This document shows positions 26,569 to 36,255 of a stretch of DNA of 60,825 nt, piece after piece. Both the position numbers and the translations under genes were made by a program. Origin of the DNA: Alicyclobacillus suci (GTDB lineage Bacteria; Bacillota; Bacilli; Alicyclobacillales; Alicyclobacillaceae); assembly GCF_017329615.1 (NCBI RefSeq), contig NZ_JAFMTW010000020.1, forward strand, positions 1 through 60,825, in the 5' to 3' direction. Under the pieces are notes generated by a model. That model was not told the origin of the DNA. It saw only the letters and a list, made by a program, of their open reading frames with translations, and did not search any database. Numbering within the stretch: position 1 is the stretch's first letter; each line of letters begins with the position of its first letter.

Positions 26569-26799
26569 CTAATCGTCTATGGTATCGTAAAATCTTTGGC
26601 CAGTCCTCGGGTTAAACCAGACTTGCTGTTTAATTCCTGTCGTCGGATCGATAAATATTTCATCAGTCTTCATATAACCCTTAGGTGGTTTTTTCACATT
26701 TGTCCTCAAACGCCTCTTCCTTGTTCGCCAAGTGAACACTATAGCGCCCAAAACTAATAATGCACCCACAACGTAATACATCACGATAAGCGCTCGCAC
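26569..26799 (-). CDS. Small single-pass membrane protein of unknown function
   Basis: Up to 76 residues. One N-terminal membrane helix (VMYYVVGALLVLGAIVFTW) is followed by a basic stretch RTRKRRLR and a soluble tail with DEIFIDPTTGIKQQVWFNP, suggesting the tail is cytoplasmic. It follows the YbjQ-family gene by two bases and shares its terminator, so the two are co-transcribed. The start is GTG 26799 or ATG 26781; neither has a strong ribosome site. I do not recognise the family. Confidence 0.65.
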   Translation of the reverse strand: MRALIVMYYVVGALLVLGAIVFTWRTRKRRLRTNVKKPPKGYMKTDEIFIDPTTGIKQQVWFNPRTGQRFYDTIDD

Positions 26800-26801
26800 G
26801 A

Positions 26802-27122
26802 TTATTGCGCCCGCACGATGACAGCTGTGCCGTACGCAATAATTTCAGACATGGTTTGCCCCACTTCACTGGAATCAAAGCGCATCATCACAATCGCGTT
26901 TGCGCCCATTTCATGCGCATTTTGAACCATCCGATCAATTGCGTGTTTCCGAGCGTCCTCCAACATCTCCGTATATTCCTTGATTTCTCCACCAACCAAA
27001 CTACGAAGACCTGCCGTAATATTACCTGCTAGGCCACGGCTTCGAACGACCACACCAAACACTTGACCCAAGACCTTTTCAATTTGATACCCGTGGATGT
27101 TTTCAGTTGTTACAATCAACAT
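26802..27122 (-). CDS. YbjQ/UPF0145-family protein
   Basis: 106 residues, the full length of this family of small pentameric cytoplasmic proteins. Signature blocks: [40 protein letters not shown], and [16 protein letters not shown]. The family is sometimes called heavy-metal-binding on structural grounds; its role is unknown. It heads a two-gene unit with the small membrane protein. Confidence 0.85.
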   Translation of the reverse strand: MLIVTTENIHGYQIEKVLGQVFGVVVRSRGLAGNITAGLRSLVGGEIKEYTEMLEDARKHAIDRMVQNAHEMGANAIVMMRFDSSEVGQTMSEIIAYGTAVIVRAQ

Positions 27123-27205
27123 TTCTTGCGCCCCCTACGTTATGGAAATCTGAAATCCCCCTTACTTCCAACCAGCCAACTGAATCATTCGCACTATTAT
27201 TTACA

Positions 27206-27832
27206 TTATTCACCAGTCCTTTTTGCATAAAAATATGACGCCACAACCGTAATGAGCAACCATAAAATAATCGGCATAATCACCGCGAGCTGCAGAACGT
27301 GCGTTGGCAAAACCCACGCGAGAATGATGATGAGAATCCCTGTCGGAATGCCTAATTGCCCACCTAAGCGATGTGTGCGATTCCAGCTTTCCTCATTCGA
27401 AAGCGTCCATGGCGTTCGAAATCCAATCCACCAATTCGGGCGAAGACGCGGTAGGACATTGGCTATCAACATAAACATGATGCCGAATGCGGTCGGGATG
27501 AATCGTATCGATGCAATGTTCAACTCGTGACCAAGGACCACAAGATACACTAATCCGATACATATCACAACGACACCACCAATGTAGCGATAAGTGGACC
27601 AGAAAGATTCATAATTCCTCTTCTTCGGGTCAAACCGCCAAAGTACGTGCCACAAAAGAATAAGCCCGAGAATCACAGCTGGTTCGTACGCAACCACGAG
27701 CAGACGCGGGGTTATTCGCCCGGCTTTACCAACAACCTGTGCCGGAAGATATGCATACGCAACCACCCCAAACACAAGTGTCAAAATCCATGAGGCCCAC
27801 CCCCACCATGGCATTGCGTTACCTTTTTTCAT
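27206..27832 (-). CDS. sdpI: SdpI-family membrane protein (immunity/signal protein)
   Basis: 208 residues with about six membrane helices. The SdpI signature is visible in PNWWIGFRTPWTLSNEESW followed by NRTHRLGG. In Bacillus subtilis, SdpI confers immunity to the SdpC toxin and sequesters the repressor SdpR. ATG 27832 is chosen because GGAGGTGACCAGAAAC lies directly upstream; the open frame continues another 39 codons into the overlapping ArsR gene. No sdpC-type toxin gene is present nearby. Confidence 0.85.
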   Translation of the reverse strand: MKKGNAMPWWGWASWILTLVFGVVAYAYLPAQVVGKAGRITPRLLVVAYEPAVILGLILLWHVLWRFDPKKRNYESFWSTYRYIGGVVVICIGLVYLVVLGHELNIASIRFIPTAFGIMFMLIANVLPRLRPNWWIGFRTPWTLSNEESWNRTHRLGGQLGIPTGILIIILAWVLPTHVLQLAVIMPIILWLLITVVASYFYAKRTGE

Positions 27833-28112
27833 GTTTCTGGTCACCTCCAAAGTGTTCGAGAAGCCACGCCAACCACTCCTGAAGAATTGTCGTGTTGAGG
27901 CGGTAGACAATGAAGGTGCCTTCTCGCTGGTCGACGACCAAACCCGCATTCTTGAGTACGCTTAAATGACGACTAACCGTTGGTTGAGCATGTGTAAAAT
28001 GATCAGCGATTTCTCCAGCAGTTTTCGGCCCTTGCTTAAGTAATTCAACAATTTTCCGACGTGTCGGATCCGCCATTGCCTTAAATACACTTTCATTCAT
28101 GCGACTACCCAC
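27819..28112 (-). CDS. sdpR: ArsR/SdpR-family autorepressor
   Basis: 97 residues, winged HTH of the ArsR type without metal-binding cysteines: MADPTRRKIVELLKQGPKTA, then HFTHAQPTVSRHLSVLKNAG. The C-terminal RLNTTILQEWLAWLLEHFG resembles SdpR. Overlaps the start of the SdpI gene by 14 bases, so the two are translationally linked. A palindrome 24 bp upstream is a probable operator. Confidence 0.88.
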   Translation of the reverse strand: MGSRMNESVFKAMADPTRRKIVELLKQGPKTAGEIADHFTHAQPTVSRHLSVLKNAGLVVDQREGTFIVYRLNTTILQEWLAWLLEHFGGDQKHEKR

Positions 28113-28135
28113 CGTTTCATTTATCGCTTTTTATT

Positions 28136-28147
28136 ATATAGCTATAT
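28136..28147. promoter_or_regulatory. SdpR operator candidate
   Basis: ATATAGCTATAT, a perfect 12-bp palindrome 24 bp upstream of the SdpR start. ArsR/SdpR-type repressors commonly bind AT-rich palindromes with a GC centre. Confidence 0.45.
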
Positions 28148-28260
28148 GGCTAAAAACAAAACAAATTCTGTTCCACTTCGTCTCATATGCCTGTGAAGAA
28201 GGACTCCCCTTCATGGAAGTGTATTCCACAACCAAGGGAGGTTATCCTGATGAATTTTTA

Positions 28261-29172
28261 TTACTTTTGAAAAGTGGGATCGAACGCGTCTCGCAAACCA
28301 TCGCCGATAAAGTTAATGCACAAAATCGTCAAAGTAATGAGTAACGCGGGTGGAATCCACGCCCACGGTTCAGTCGATAACGTAAAATAGTCCATCGACG
28401 AATTCAATACATTTCCCCAACTGGGGGTCGTCGATTTCACTCCAAACCCAATGACTGCGAGCGCCGCTTCGGCGCCAATTAATCCAGCCATTTGCAGTGT
28501 GGCATTCACGACAATCGGCCCCAACGAGGCAGGCAACATATGGCGGACAATGATTCGCCAAGTGCCGGTGCCCGCAATTCTCGTGGCAAGGATAAACTCG
28601 GCGTCGCGCAGTGATAAAAACAGGGATCGAATAATGCGAGTCGGTCCCGGCCAACCGGTTATGCCGATTACGCCTACAAGCAACCATACTGACGTCGTGT
28701 TGATAATCGATTCCAGGACGATGATGAGCAAGATGAAAGGGAAATTAAACATAAAATCACAAACCCGCATAATTACTGCATCAACCCATCCACCATAATA
28801 CCCGGCAAGCCCACCAAGAAGGAGAGAGATGCCCATGACGATAATCATATCGACGAATCCGATGAGTAAATCTATCCGCCCGCCGTATAAATCTCGGGAT
28901 AGGAGATCCGCGCCATTGTTATCGGTCCCCAGTAAATGTTTCGCAGATGGTGGTTGCGACACATTCATGAGATCTTGAGTTGTCGGATTCCAATGCGTTA
29001 AGAGTGGGGCGCAGAGACTCAACAACACGATGATCAGCAGCACGATGACGCTTCCTATCGCCATCCGATTGTGCAAAAAGCGATTGACGGCCATCCTTAA
29101 AGGACTTTTTGCTTCGCTTCCCCTGCTCATTTCTTCTTGCGGAGAGAGCAATTGATTCGTGTTCAGTGACAT
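28261..29172 (-). CDS. ABC importer permease, OppC/DppC type
   Basis: 303 residues. An N-terminal cytoplasmic tail precedes helix 1 (MAIGSVIVLLIIVLLSLCAP), then the conserved HLLGTDNNGADLLSRDLYGG of OppC proteins and the EAA loop (RDAEFILATRIAGTGTWRII, then HMLP). It forms the membrane channel with the OppB partner 15 bases upstream. It is the last gene of the oppD-F-B-C order operon. Substrate: oligopeptide, dipeptide or nickel-like; not decidable. Confidence 0.9.
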   Translation of the reverse strand: MSLNTNQLLSPQEEMSRGSEAKSPLRMAVNRFLHNRMAIGSVIVLLIIVLLSLCAPLLTHWNPTTQDLMNVSQPPSAKHLLGTDNNGADLLSRDLYGGRIDLLIGFVDMIIVMGISLLLGGLAGYYGGWVDAVIMRVCDFMFNFPFILLIIVLESIINTTSVWLLVGVIGITGWPGPTRIIRSLFLSLRDAEFILATRIAGTGTWRIIVRHMLPASLGPIVVNATLQMAGLIGAEAALAVIGFGVKSTTPSWGNVLNSSMDYFTLSTEPWAWIPPALLITLTILCINFIGDGLRDAFDPTFQK

Positions 29173-29187
29173 ATTCGACTCTCCCTC

Positions 29188-30153
29188 CTAGTTATAACGG
29201 ACGCGGGGATCAACCACCGCAGTTAAAATGTCAGCCACTAAATTCCCTAGCAGCACACAAACCGCAAAGATGAGTGTTGTGGCCATGATTACTGGATAAT
29301 CGCGCTGGGACACAGCGGTGATCGTCAGATAGCCCATACCTTGGTAACTAAAAAGTCCCTCAATAATGACGGCTCCGCCCAGCAATCCGCCTAAATCGAA
29401 ACCTAACTGCGTGACAATAGGAATTCTCGCATTGCGAAAGACGTGTTTGCTATACACAACGCGTTCCGGAATCCCTTTGGCACGCGCGGTCCGAACGTAG
29501 TCCTGTCGTGCCACGTCCAACATGGAACCCCGGGTGTACCGGCTGTACACCGTATTGTTCGTAAGTGCAATTGAAATAGCCGGGAGCATGGCATGCCAGA
29601 TGTGATCGACAAACGTACCCGCAAGCGGCCCTGTCCCAACTGAATTCTGCGCCGGGAAAACATGCCAGTGGATTGCGAAAAGGTAAATTAAAAAGATGGC
29701 AAACACATAATACGGAACAGAGAATAATACAAACGATGCAGTTGAAACGGTATAATCAAACTTCCCATATGGGCTGCGCGCCTGCAAAATTCCGACCGGT
29801 ATACCAATCAATAAGATGAGAATTTCGGACAGCACCGCCAAAATGAGGGTGTTGTACATCGCCGGCCCCAACAATTGAGTAACTTCTTCGTGCTGACCGA
29901 AACTCCAGCCAAAATTCCCATGTAGTACGTTAATCAACCAGTGCCAATACTGAAGCGGTAACGGCAAATTCAATCCGTTTTGAATTTCTAATTGTTGCTT
30001 TAGCGCTGCGATATCTTTAATTCGTGGATTAATCATCGCCTCGATGGCATTTCCAGGCGCTAAATGCATCATCAAAAAAACAAAGACGGTAATGGCAAAC
30101 AGCATTGGAATCATGCCTAGCAACCGGCGAATAATATAGGCAATCATATGCAC
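29188..30153 (-). CDS. ABC importer permease, OppB/DppB type
   Basis: 321 residues with six membrane helices. The family N-terminus AYIIRRLLGMIPMLFAITVF and the EAA loop (ARQDYVRTARAKGIPERVVY, then KHVFRNARIPI) are clear. It pairs with the downstream OppC-type permease. It follows the second ATPase gene by 13 bases. Confidence 0.9.
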   Translation of the reverse strand: MHMIAYIIRRLLGMIPMLFAITVFVFLMMHLAPGNAIEAMINPRIKDIAALKQQLEIQNGLNLPLPLQYWHWLINVLHGNFGWSFGQHEEVTQLLGPAMYNTLILAVLSEILILLIGIPVGILQARSPYGKFDYTVSTASFVLFSVPYYVFAIFLIYLFAIHWHVFPAQNSVGTGPLAGTFVDHIWHAMLPAISIALTNNTVYSRYTRGSMLDVARQDYVRTARAKGIPERVVYSKHVFRNARIPIVTQLGFDLGGLLGGAVIIEGLFSYQGMGYLTITAVSQRDYPVIMATTLIFAVCVLLGNLVADILTAVVDPRVRYN

Positions 30154-30166
30154 TCTCCTATGACAA

Positions 30167-31135
30167 TCACGCGTGTAGATGACAAGCTATCGAGTGACCA
30201 GCCCGAATGTCTCGAAGGACGGGCCTAGTTACACGACATTCTTGCATCACTTTTGGGCAACGTGTGTGAAATGGGCATCCCCTTGGCGGATTCGCCGGAT
30301 TTGGAACGTCCCCTGTGAGAATAATTCGCTCGCGTCTCACCTTGCGTGAAGGTGTCAGTACGGAAGATAGTAGTGCCTCACTGTACGGGTGTAACGGGTG
30401 ATTGTAAAACTCGTCCTTCGTGGCAAGCTCAACAATATGACCTAGATACATCACTGCGATTCTGTCACTGATGTGTTTTACAACCGCCAGATTATGCGAG
30501 ATAAAGATATATGACAGATTGAACTCCGATTTCAGAGACACCATTAAGTTTAAGATTTGTGCCTGAATCGAAACGTCGAGCGCGGATACGGCCTCATCCG
30601 CCACAATGAGCTTTGGATGGAGCGAGAGAGCACGAGCAATCCCAATGCGTTGACGTTGCCCGCCGGAAAATTCATGTGGATACCGAAACCTATCTCTCGC
30701 CCGCAAGCCAACAGTCTCCAAAAGTTGTACGACTATCGGTTCTGACTGCTTTGCGGTTACAATGCCGTTCACAACCAAAGGTTCAGAGATAATATCTTGA
30801 ATCGACATCCGTGGATTTAATGACGCATACGGATCTTGAAACACCATTTGGAAGTTGCGCCGGACGGCCTTCAGCTGCTTCCCACGAAGCTTCGTCAAAT
30901 CCTGTCCGTCAAAAACAATTCTTCCCGCCGTAGGTTCCATGACGCGCATGAGCATTCGTCCTGTCGTGGATTTCCCACACCCGGATTCGCCTACAATCCC
31001 CAGCGTTTCGCCATAATTTAATTGAAAGGACACGTCATCCACCGCTTTGACATGTCCCACTGTTCTGCGCAAGAGGCCACTTTGAATAGGAAAGTATTTT
31101 TTCAATCCCTCAACTTCAAGTAATACTTCTGCCAC
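30167..31135 (-). CDS. ABC importer ATPase, OppF/DppF type
   Basis: 322 residues. Walker A is [15 protein letters not shown]-loop in [15 protein letters not shown], signature [14 protein letters not shown], Walker [16 protein letters not shown], and H-loop ISHNLAV. The C-terminal oligopeptide/dipeptide ATPase extension holds [15 protein letters not shown], the iron-sulfur-type cysteine cluster seen in some Opp ATPases. Confidence 0.92.
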   Translation of the reverse strand: MAEVLLEVEGLKKYFPIQSGLLRRTVGHVKAVDDVSFQLNYGETLGIVGESGCGKSTTGRMLMRVMEPTAGRIVFDGQDLTKLRGKQLKAVRRNFQMVFQDPYASLNPRMSIQDIISEPLVVNGIVTAKQSEPIVVQLLETVGLRARDRFRYPHEFSGGQRQRIGIARALSLHPKLIVADEAVSALDVSIQAQILNLMVSLKSEFNLSYIFISHNLAVVKHISDRIAVMYLGHIVELATKDEFYNHPLHPYSEALLSSVLTPSRKVRRERIILTGDVPNPANPPRGCPFHTRCPKVMQECRVTRPVLRDIRAGHSIACHLHA

Positions 31136-31145
31136 AACAATCCCC

Positions 31146-32132
31146 CTAATCTACCAAATGACAGCGAACCAAGTGCCCAGGTCGGACTTCGCGCACCTCT
31201 GGCGCTGTTTCGAAGCAAGACGCCATGGCCAGTGGGCACCTGTCTGCAAACCGACATCCAGTCGGAAATTCAGTTGCATCCGGGACGCTACCGGGAATGT
31301 AATATAAAACTTCTGTCTCTTGGTCTATCGTTGGGACCGATTTGAGAAGCGCAATCGTATAGGGATGCAGCGGCTCTTCGAATAGTGCATCCGCGTTCGC
31401 AGATTCGACGACTTGCCCTGCGTACATCACGATGACTTGATCCGCCATATCCGCAACAACACCCAAATCATGCGTGATCAGGATGATAGAAGTTCCAAAA
31501 TCGTCCCTCATCTTTCGCATCAGTTGGAGTACCTGAGTCTGAATCGTGACATCAAGGGCGGTCGTCGGTTCATCGGCAATGAGGACTTTTGGCTCACAAA
31601 TCATCGCCATAGCAATCATCACGCGTTGACGCATCCCTCCAGAAAGCTGGTGGGGATATTCACGAAGTACTTGCTCCGCGCGAGGGACACCTACAAATTG
31701 AAGCATTTCTACCGCTTTGGCCGTGGTCTCCCGTTTCCCAACACGTCGATGGTGCACTAACACCTCGGCAATCTGATCTCCAATTGTCAAAACCGGGTTC
31801 AGTGCCGTCATGGGCTCTTGAAATATCATAGAGATTTCATTGCCGCGCAACTTGGTCATCTCTGCCTCTGAAAGTTGCATGATATCGACACCATGAAACA
31901 TGATTTTACCGGATACAATCTTTCCACGAGGCTTCGGCACGAGACGCATGAGCGATAAGGCCGTCATGCTTTTCCCAGACCCTGACTCTCCTACAATGCA
32001 AACAATTTGACCTCTATAAACATCGAGATCAATGCCATCAACCGCCCGGACTTCTTCCGCTTTATGGATAAAATACGTTCGTAAATCTCGAACAGAAACA
32101 ACCGGTTCAACCTTATCCACCACATCTGCCAT
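31146..32132 (-). CDS. ABC importer ATPase, OppD/DppD type
   Basis: 328 residues from the preferred ATG 32132 (GGGTGGGTGGG upstream); ATG 32144 is an alternative that overlaps that site. Walker A GESGSGKSMTALSL, signature SGGMRQRVMIAMAM, Walker B IADEPTTALDVTIQ, H-loop ITHDLGV. The C-terminal extension has GCRFADRCPLAMASC. First gene of the operon, divergent from the binding-protein gene. Confidence 0.92.
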   Translation of the reverse strand: MADVVDKVEPVVSVRDLRTYFIHKAEEVRAVDGIDLDVYRGQIVCIVGESGSGKSMTALSLMRLVPKPRGKIVSGKIMFHGVDIMQLSEAEMTKLRGNEISMIFQEPMTALNPVLTIGDQIAEVLVHHRRVGKRETTAKAVEMLQFVGVPRAEQVLREYPHQLSGGMRQRVMIAMAMICEPKVLIADEPTTALDVTIQTQVLQLMRKMRDDFGTSIILITHDLGVVADMADQVIVMYAGQVVESANADALFEEPLHPYTIALLKSVPTIDQETEVLYYIPGSVPDATEFPTGCRFADRCPLAMASCFETAPEVREVRPGHLVRCHLVD

Positions 32133-32144
32133 GAGCCCACCCAC

Positions 32145-32519
32145 CCATATGAAACAACCAGAATGATCCGTAACGTTTTAAAATCCAACAAGATATATCC
32201 CTAATAACAAATAGGAATTAAAGGAATATACAGTACGCAGAAATAGTATAGATGCGATGCAAACTTGTAAAGGTAACTTCAACAAAAGCAATCAAAATCG
32301 CCCAGACATGTTATAACGATATACAATCTGGAAGAAATAGTTTAAAAAATTACGCATTCTGCTTGAAAGTATCTCTTATGGAGTCTACAATCTTATAAAT
32401 CCGATTGGTATTATCTTCAATATACGTTCATGCATCGTAAGAGGGCAGAGATGTGGGACAACACACGTTTTCAAAAAACGGACCCACGGTGTCGGAATCG
32501 ACATTCTACAGGGGGATTG
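32145..32519. other. Divergent control region of the peptide ABC importer
   Basis: 375 bases, AT-rich, between the ATPase operon and the binding-protein gene. It must hold promoters for both directions. No clear palindromic operator was picked out. A plus-strand open frame from 32430 runs into the binding protein but lacks a ribosome site. Confidence 0.5.
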
Positions 32520-34250
32520 ATGTACATGTCAAAGGTTAAAGGAGTATTGGCAAGCTTTGCGGTCGTCGCTTCGTCTTCATTGTTGCTTGCTGGATGCTCT
32601 GACAACAGTGGGGCCGCTTCCAACAAGAGCCCATCGGCAAACAACGCAAGTACACCAACAGACGGTGGTACACTAACCGTTGCACAGGGTACCAAGTGGA
32701 ATGATGAATTTCTTCCAAACCTAGACTCTAGCGGCTATACTGCGGCAATGACACAACTGTCGTTCGATCCGCTATTAAACGTAAATAACAAACTTCAAGT
32801 CATTCCTTGGTTAATGGCGAAGTATAAGTACTCTAGCGATCATAAGACGATTACATGCTGGCTTCAGCCAAACGCAAAATGGTCAGACGGTCAACCTATC
32901 GTTTCAAGAGATGTCTTATTAGACATGGACTTTTTGGCTTCACCGGCATACAACGGCCCACACATGCAGGGTCAATCCGAATATCTAGTGGACAACGTAG
33001 TCGGCGCATCAAAAATTGTGAAGGGCCAAGCAAAATCGTTTGCCGATACAGGCGGCTTTACGATCATCAACGACAAAGAGTTCCAAGTTCACGTGCAGCA
33101 AGCGGATGCAGCGTTTCTCACTGCCGATTTAGCCAATATTACGCCACTGCCCTACCATGTCTTAAAAGACATACCTTTCTCGGATTGGATGGATATGTCA
33201 TACGACAAGTTGCCAACCGTCGTATCTGGTGCGTACATCCCAGTATCCGCGAATTCGCAGTCTATCGACACGTTTAAAGCGAACCCGAATTACTGGCGAG
33301 GCAAACCTCACATCGCCAAGGTAGTCTTGGAACAGACCAGTCCCGATGTCGAGCCTGGATTAATGGCCAATGGGCAGATTGACTTCGCGATTAACGGGAT
33401 TTCTGCCAATGACAAAATTAAAATGAAGCGTGATCCCAATATCGTCGAGACGACCATGCCTAGCACCGAATATGCGTTTCTTGGTTTGGATGATAAAAAA
33501 ACCTACTTCTCGGACGTCCGTGTCCGTCAGGCATTCGCTTACGCGATTAACCGGAATCAGATTATCAACGGCATTTTCCAAGGCATGGCCGTCCCAACCA
33601 ACTCGCCTACACCTGACGCCTATAGTTGGGCCAGTACACCGGAAAGCCAGTTAAACCAGTATCCATACAATCCAAAGAAGGCAGAGCAGCTTCTCGATGA
33701 AGCTGGATTTGTGAAGAAGGGGCAATGGCGGATAGACCCCAAGACCGGTAAGACGCTTGTCCTACACTTAGCGGTTACCGCCGGCAGTGCGACGAGTGAA
33801 TCGGAGGCTACAGCCATCCAAAAGAATCTGCAAGCCGTTGGTATTGATGTTGAAGAAAACAGCCCAATTGACTTCAATACCCTAATCAACGACTTGCAAA
33901 ACAATGCCCCCAACATCGACATGTGGTTGATGGGGAATGAATTGGGACCTGATCCGGATCCACGTGGTACATGGGGAACACAAGACGCGGGGAACTATTG
34001 GCATTACTCGAATACGGAAATCGATAAGCTCATCAAAAACACATGGGCACTGCCTTCAGACTTCACACAAGCTGGCCGAGGGCAGCAATTCCAAGCATTC
34101 AACAAGTTCGTCAACCAACAGCTGCCAATCATCTTCTTGTTCAACTATCAAGACGTGCAGGTGTACAACAAGAAAGTTCATATCCCGAGTAAGTATTTTG
34201 GTCCAATGGGCGCTTGGCCTGTCGGTCCAGATTGGTGGATTTCCAACTAA
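32520..34250 (+). CDS. ABC importer substrate-binding lipoprotein, OppA/DppA type (family 5)
   Basis: About 576 residues. The lipoprotein signal peptide ends in the lipobox LLLAGC (Cys about residue 28), followed by a Ser/Asn-rich linker. The family 5 binding domain follows (GGTLTVAQGTKW, WLQPNAKWSDGQPIVSRDVL, then FSDVRVRQAFAYAINRNQII). Start ATG 32520 is 4 bases from AGGGGG; ATG 32526 is 10 bases away and also possible. Divergent from oppDFBC-type genes, giving a complete importer. The ligand cannot be told from sequence. Confidence 0.9.
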   Translation: MYMSKVKGVLASFAVVASSSLLLAGCSDNSGAASNKSPSANNASTPTDGGTLTVAQGTKWNDEFLPNLDSSGYTAAMTQLSFDPLLNVNNKLQVIPWLMAKYKYSSDHKTITCWLQPNAKWSDGQPIVSRDVLLDMDFLASPAYNGPHMQGQSEYLVDNVVGASKIVKGQAKSFADTGGFTIINDKEFQVHVQQADAAFLTADLANITPLPYHVLKDIPFSDWMDMSYDKLPTVVSGAYIPVSANSQSIDTFKANPNYWRGKPHIAKVVLEQTSPDVEPGLMANGQIDFAINGISANDKIKMKRDPNIVETTMPSTEYAFLGLDDKKTYFSDVRVRQAFAYAINRNQIINGIFQGMAVPTNSPTPDAYSWASTPESQLNQYPYNPKKAEQLLDEAGFVKKGQWRIDPKTGKTLVLHLAVTAGSATSESEATAIQKNLQAVGIDVEENSPIDFNTLINDLQNNAPNIDMWLMGNELGPDPDPRGTWGTQDAGNYWHYSNTEIDKLIKNTWALPSDFTQAGRGQQFQAFNKFVNQQLPIIFLFNYQDVQVYNKKVHIPSKYFGPMGAWPVGPDWWISN

Positions 34251-34708
34251 CCTAAATTGCTCAATCATGGTGGGGATCCAGGATATGGTGGTTCAGATCG
34301 GCTTCCCCGCCACTAAGATGCTCAACGTGATGCAAACCATTCAACCATAAATTTAATACACATCACCGCAAAGTACTCTCTGAACTCGGTATCAAATCCA
34401 TCGCACTGACATCGTCAAGAGCGCGCTTCTTGGCTTTCAGACCAAATAGTGCAACGACAATAGCTCCGACATTCATGTAACACCAATAAAGAAGAACACA
34501 CTTCTATACTGTAGCCCCTCACGCTGTTTGTCGGTGGTTGGTTCACCGCCGTTGGCGGAGCGCCTACAACGTCGAGCCAATTGTTGATCTTGACACAGTT
34601 GCAGCGGATTTCGCAAGACTTATCCGGCGATTTTGGCCGCCAAATCTGGAACTGGGATGGGTTTGCCCTTTTTCAACCAACCAATTTCTAGGGAAAACTG
34701 CATAGGTC
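34251..34708. other. Intergenic stretch, possible remnants, nothing identified
   Basis: 458 bases following the binding-protein gene. Short open segments occur on both strands (for example EHLSGGEADLNHHILDPHHD on the minus strand near 34265-34330), but none has a start, a ribosome site or a family I can name. No convincing terminator hairpin was found. Confidence 0.4.
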
Positions 34709-34999
34709 ATGTATTCACTTGAAGGAATCTCACCACAGTTCCATGGCCTATTATCTCCGGTGATTCCTGCTGCACTCCTCGGAAGAGTGAGTGTCCAAGA
34801 TCCTAACTTTCAGTTAGTACTTCAGCGCGTTCAAGTAAGCGACAAGCGATATACAGGTGTTTTCCGCGGTTCTAATTTGCAGAAAAACGCGGCGGTCGTT
34901 TATGCATTGATATTGGATATTCATACGCTTTTGTGTGCTACACTTATTGAACTAAGGGGCAGGAATACGACAGAAGACGAACCATCGGAGGTGTTGTAA
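34709..34999 (+). CDS. Hypothetical protein, coupled to the GNAT gene
   Basis: 96 residues, not recognised. Its last codons overlap the GGAGGTG site of the next gene, and its TAA abuts the TTG start at 35000, which suggests translational coupling. AGGTC lies directly before its ATG. The sequence has a hydrophobic C-terminal segment (VVYALILDIHTLLCATLI) and no motif. It may be a fragment. Confidence 0.3.
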   Translation: MYSLEGISPQFHGLLSPVIPAALLGRVSVQDPNFQLVLQRVQVSDKRYTGVFRGSNLQKNAAVVYALILDIHTLLCATLIELRGRNTTEDEPSEVL

Positions 35000-35539
35000 T
35001 TGGGTAGCATTTATACGATACGAGAAGCAGTTCCCGACGATGCGGCAGGTGTTGCGAAAGTTCACGTTGACAGTTGGAGAACCACATACAGAGAAATCGT
35101 AAACGACGAGTTTCTAGCCAGTCTATCCTATGAGAAAAGTGAAGAACGATGGCGTAACCGCTTAGCGAACAATCCGGTAGAATACGCCATGTTCGTTGCC
35201 GTCAATGATGAAGGTCAGATTGTTGGTTTTGCAGATGGAGGCAGAGAACGTTCGGGAGACCCCTCATACGATGGAGAATTGTATGCAATTTATTTGCTAA
35301 AGGAGCACCAACGCAAGGGGATTGGCAAATTACTTTTCCATCATGTTGTGTCGCACCTTGCCTCGAACCACTTTCATGCAATGCTGATATGGGTATTAAA
35401 CGATAACCCATCTCGTTATTTTTATGAATCTGTGGGGGGGCAGTTAGTCCGGGGAAAAAGTATTCAAATTGGAGAACAACAACTACACGAGTCTGCTTAC
35501 GGATGGAGCAATCTCACATCGCTTAAAGATGAGTTGTAA
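35000..35539 (+). CDS. GNAT-family N-acetyltransferase
   Basis: 179 residues. The acetyl-CoA binding motif is LKEHQRKGIGKLLFHHVVSHL (QxxGxG), preceded by ELYAIYL, and the family N-terminus IREAVPDDAAGVAKVHVDSW is clear. The start is TTG 35000, supported by GGAGGTG six bases upstream. The substrate is unknown. First of a block of AT-richer single genes separated by palindromic repeats. Confidence 0.85.
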   Translation: MGSIYTIREAVPDDAAGVAKVHVDSWRTTYREIVNDEFLASLSYEKSEERWRNRLANNPVEYAMFVAVNDEGQIVGFADGGRERSGDPSYDGELYAIYLLKEHQRKGIGKLLFHHVVSHLASNHFHAMLIWVLNDNPSRYFYESVGGQLVRGKSIQIGEQQLHESAYGWSNLTSLKDEL

Positions 35540-35549
35540 CGAAATTTCG

Positions 35550-35638
35550 TTCTGTCGCTAACAGGGGAATAGACCGAAGAAAATTGTATGATTATACTCT
35601 CCCCAACCGACATGTCTTATGTCATTAGTGGACAGAAG
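35550..35638. repeat. Intergenic palindromic repeat, copy A
   Basis: TTCTGTCGCTAACAGGGG at the left and CATTAGTGGACAGAAG at the right are imperfect inverted copies about 60 bases apart. The same outer arms occur at 37245-37345. It fills the gap between the two GNAT genes. Confidence 0.5.
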
Positions 35639-35663
35639 AATTCAAGAATGGGACGGTGAAACC

Positions 35664-36071
35664 ATGGATATGTCTTCTATTGAATATCGCTTTAACGCTC
35701 CAGTGACTGGACAGGAAGTCGCGGATGTTTTCAAACGCTCTGGGATCAACAGACCGTCTGATGATGTGGACCGTATTCAGCAAATGATCGACCACGGAAA
35801 TCTCATTATCACAGCATGGGACGAAGAAAAATTAGTTGGGATTGCTCGTTCACTTACTGATTTCTGTTATTGCTGTTACCTATCGGATTTAGCGGTTGAT
35901 AAGGAATACCAACATAGTGGAGTTGGAAAAGAATTGATTCATCAAACACAGATGCATTTATCCGACCAAGTGTCGCTATTGTTGTTATCCGCTCCGACTG
36001 CGATGTCCTATTATCCGAAGATAGGCTTTGATAAAGCAGAAAATGCCTGGATAATTCGACGGAAAAGATAA
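35664..36071 (+). CDS. GNAT-family N-acetyltransferase
   Basis: 135 residues from ATG 35664 (GGGACGGTGAAACC upstream); an in-frame start at 35619 lies inside the repeat. Acetyl-CoA motif in VDKEYQHSGVGKELIHQTQ, with the preceding YLSDLAV strand and a final YPKIGFDKAENAW, typical of small GNATs. Substrate unknown. Acquired block (see neighbours). Confidence 0.82.
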   Translation: MDMSSIEYRFNAPVTGQEVADVFKRSGINRPSDDVDRIQQMIDHGNLIITAWDEEKLVGIARSLTDFCYCCYLSDLAVDKEYQHSGVGKELIHQTQMHLSDQVSLLLLSAPTAMSYYPKIGFDKAENAWIIRRKR

Positions 36072-36255
36072 GTCATGTATTTGAACTAATGAAACAAGTA
36101 TTCCAGACGCCTGTTCGTTTACGAATTGCATGAATATCCATTACTATAGACCAAACCTAATGGGACTCTCGGGCAGAAGTATGCAATAGCAAGTGTATTA
36201 AATGATTCGGTAGGATTTGATAATACGGATTTTGCCGTTGGGAGAAGTGACATCA

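Noticed and set aside
28236..28270. Strong ribosome site AAGGGAGG followed by ATG on the plus strand
   Set aside because: The frame (MNFYYF) stops after six codons, antisense to the end of the permease gene.
28099..28344. 81-codon plus-strand frame over the SdpR promoter
   Set aside because: Overlaps the SdpR start and the end of the permease gene on the other strand; no plausible start signal.
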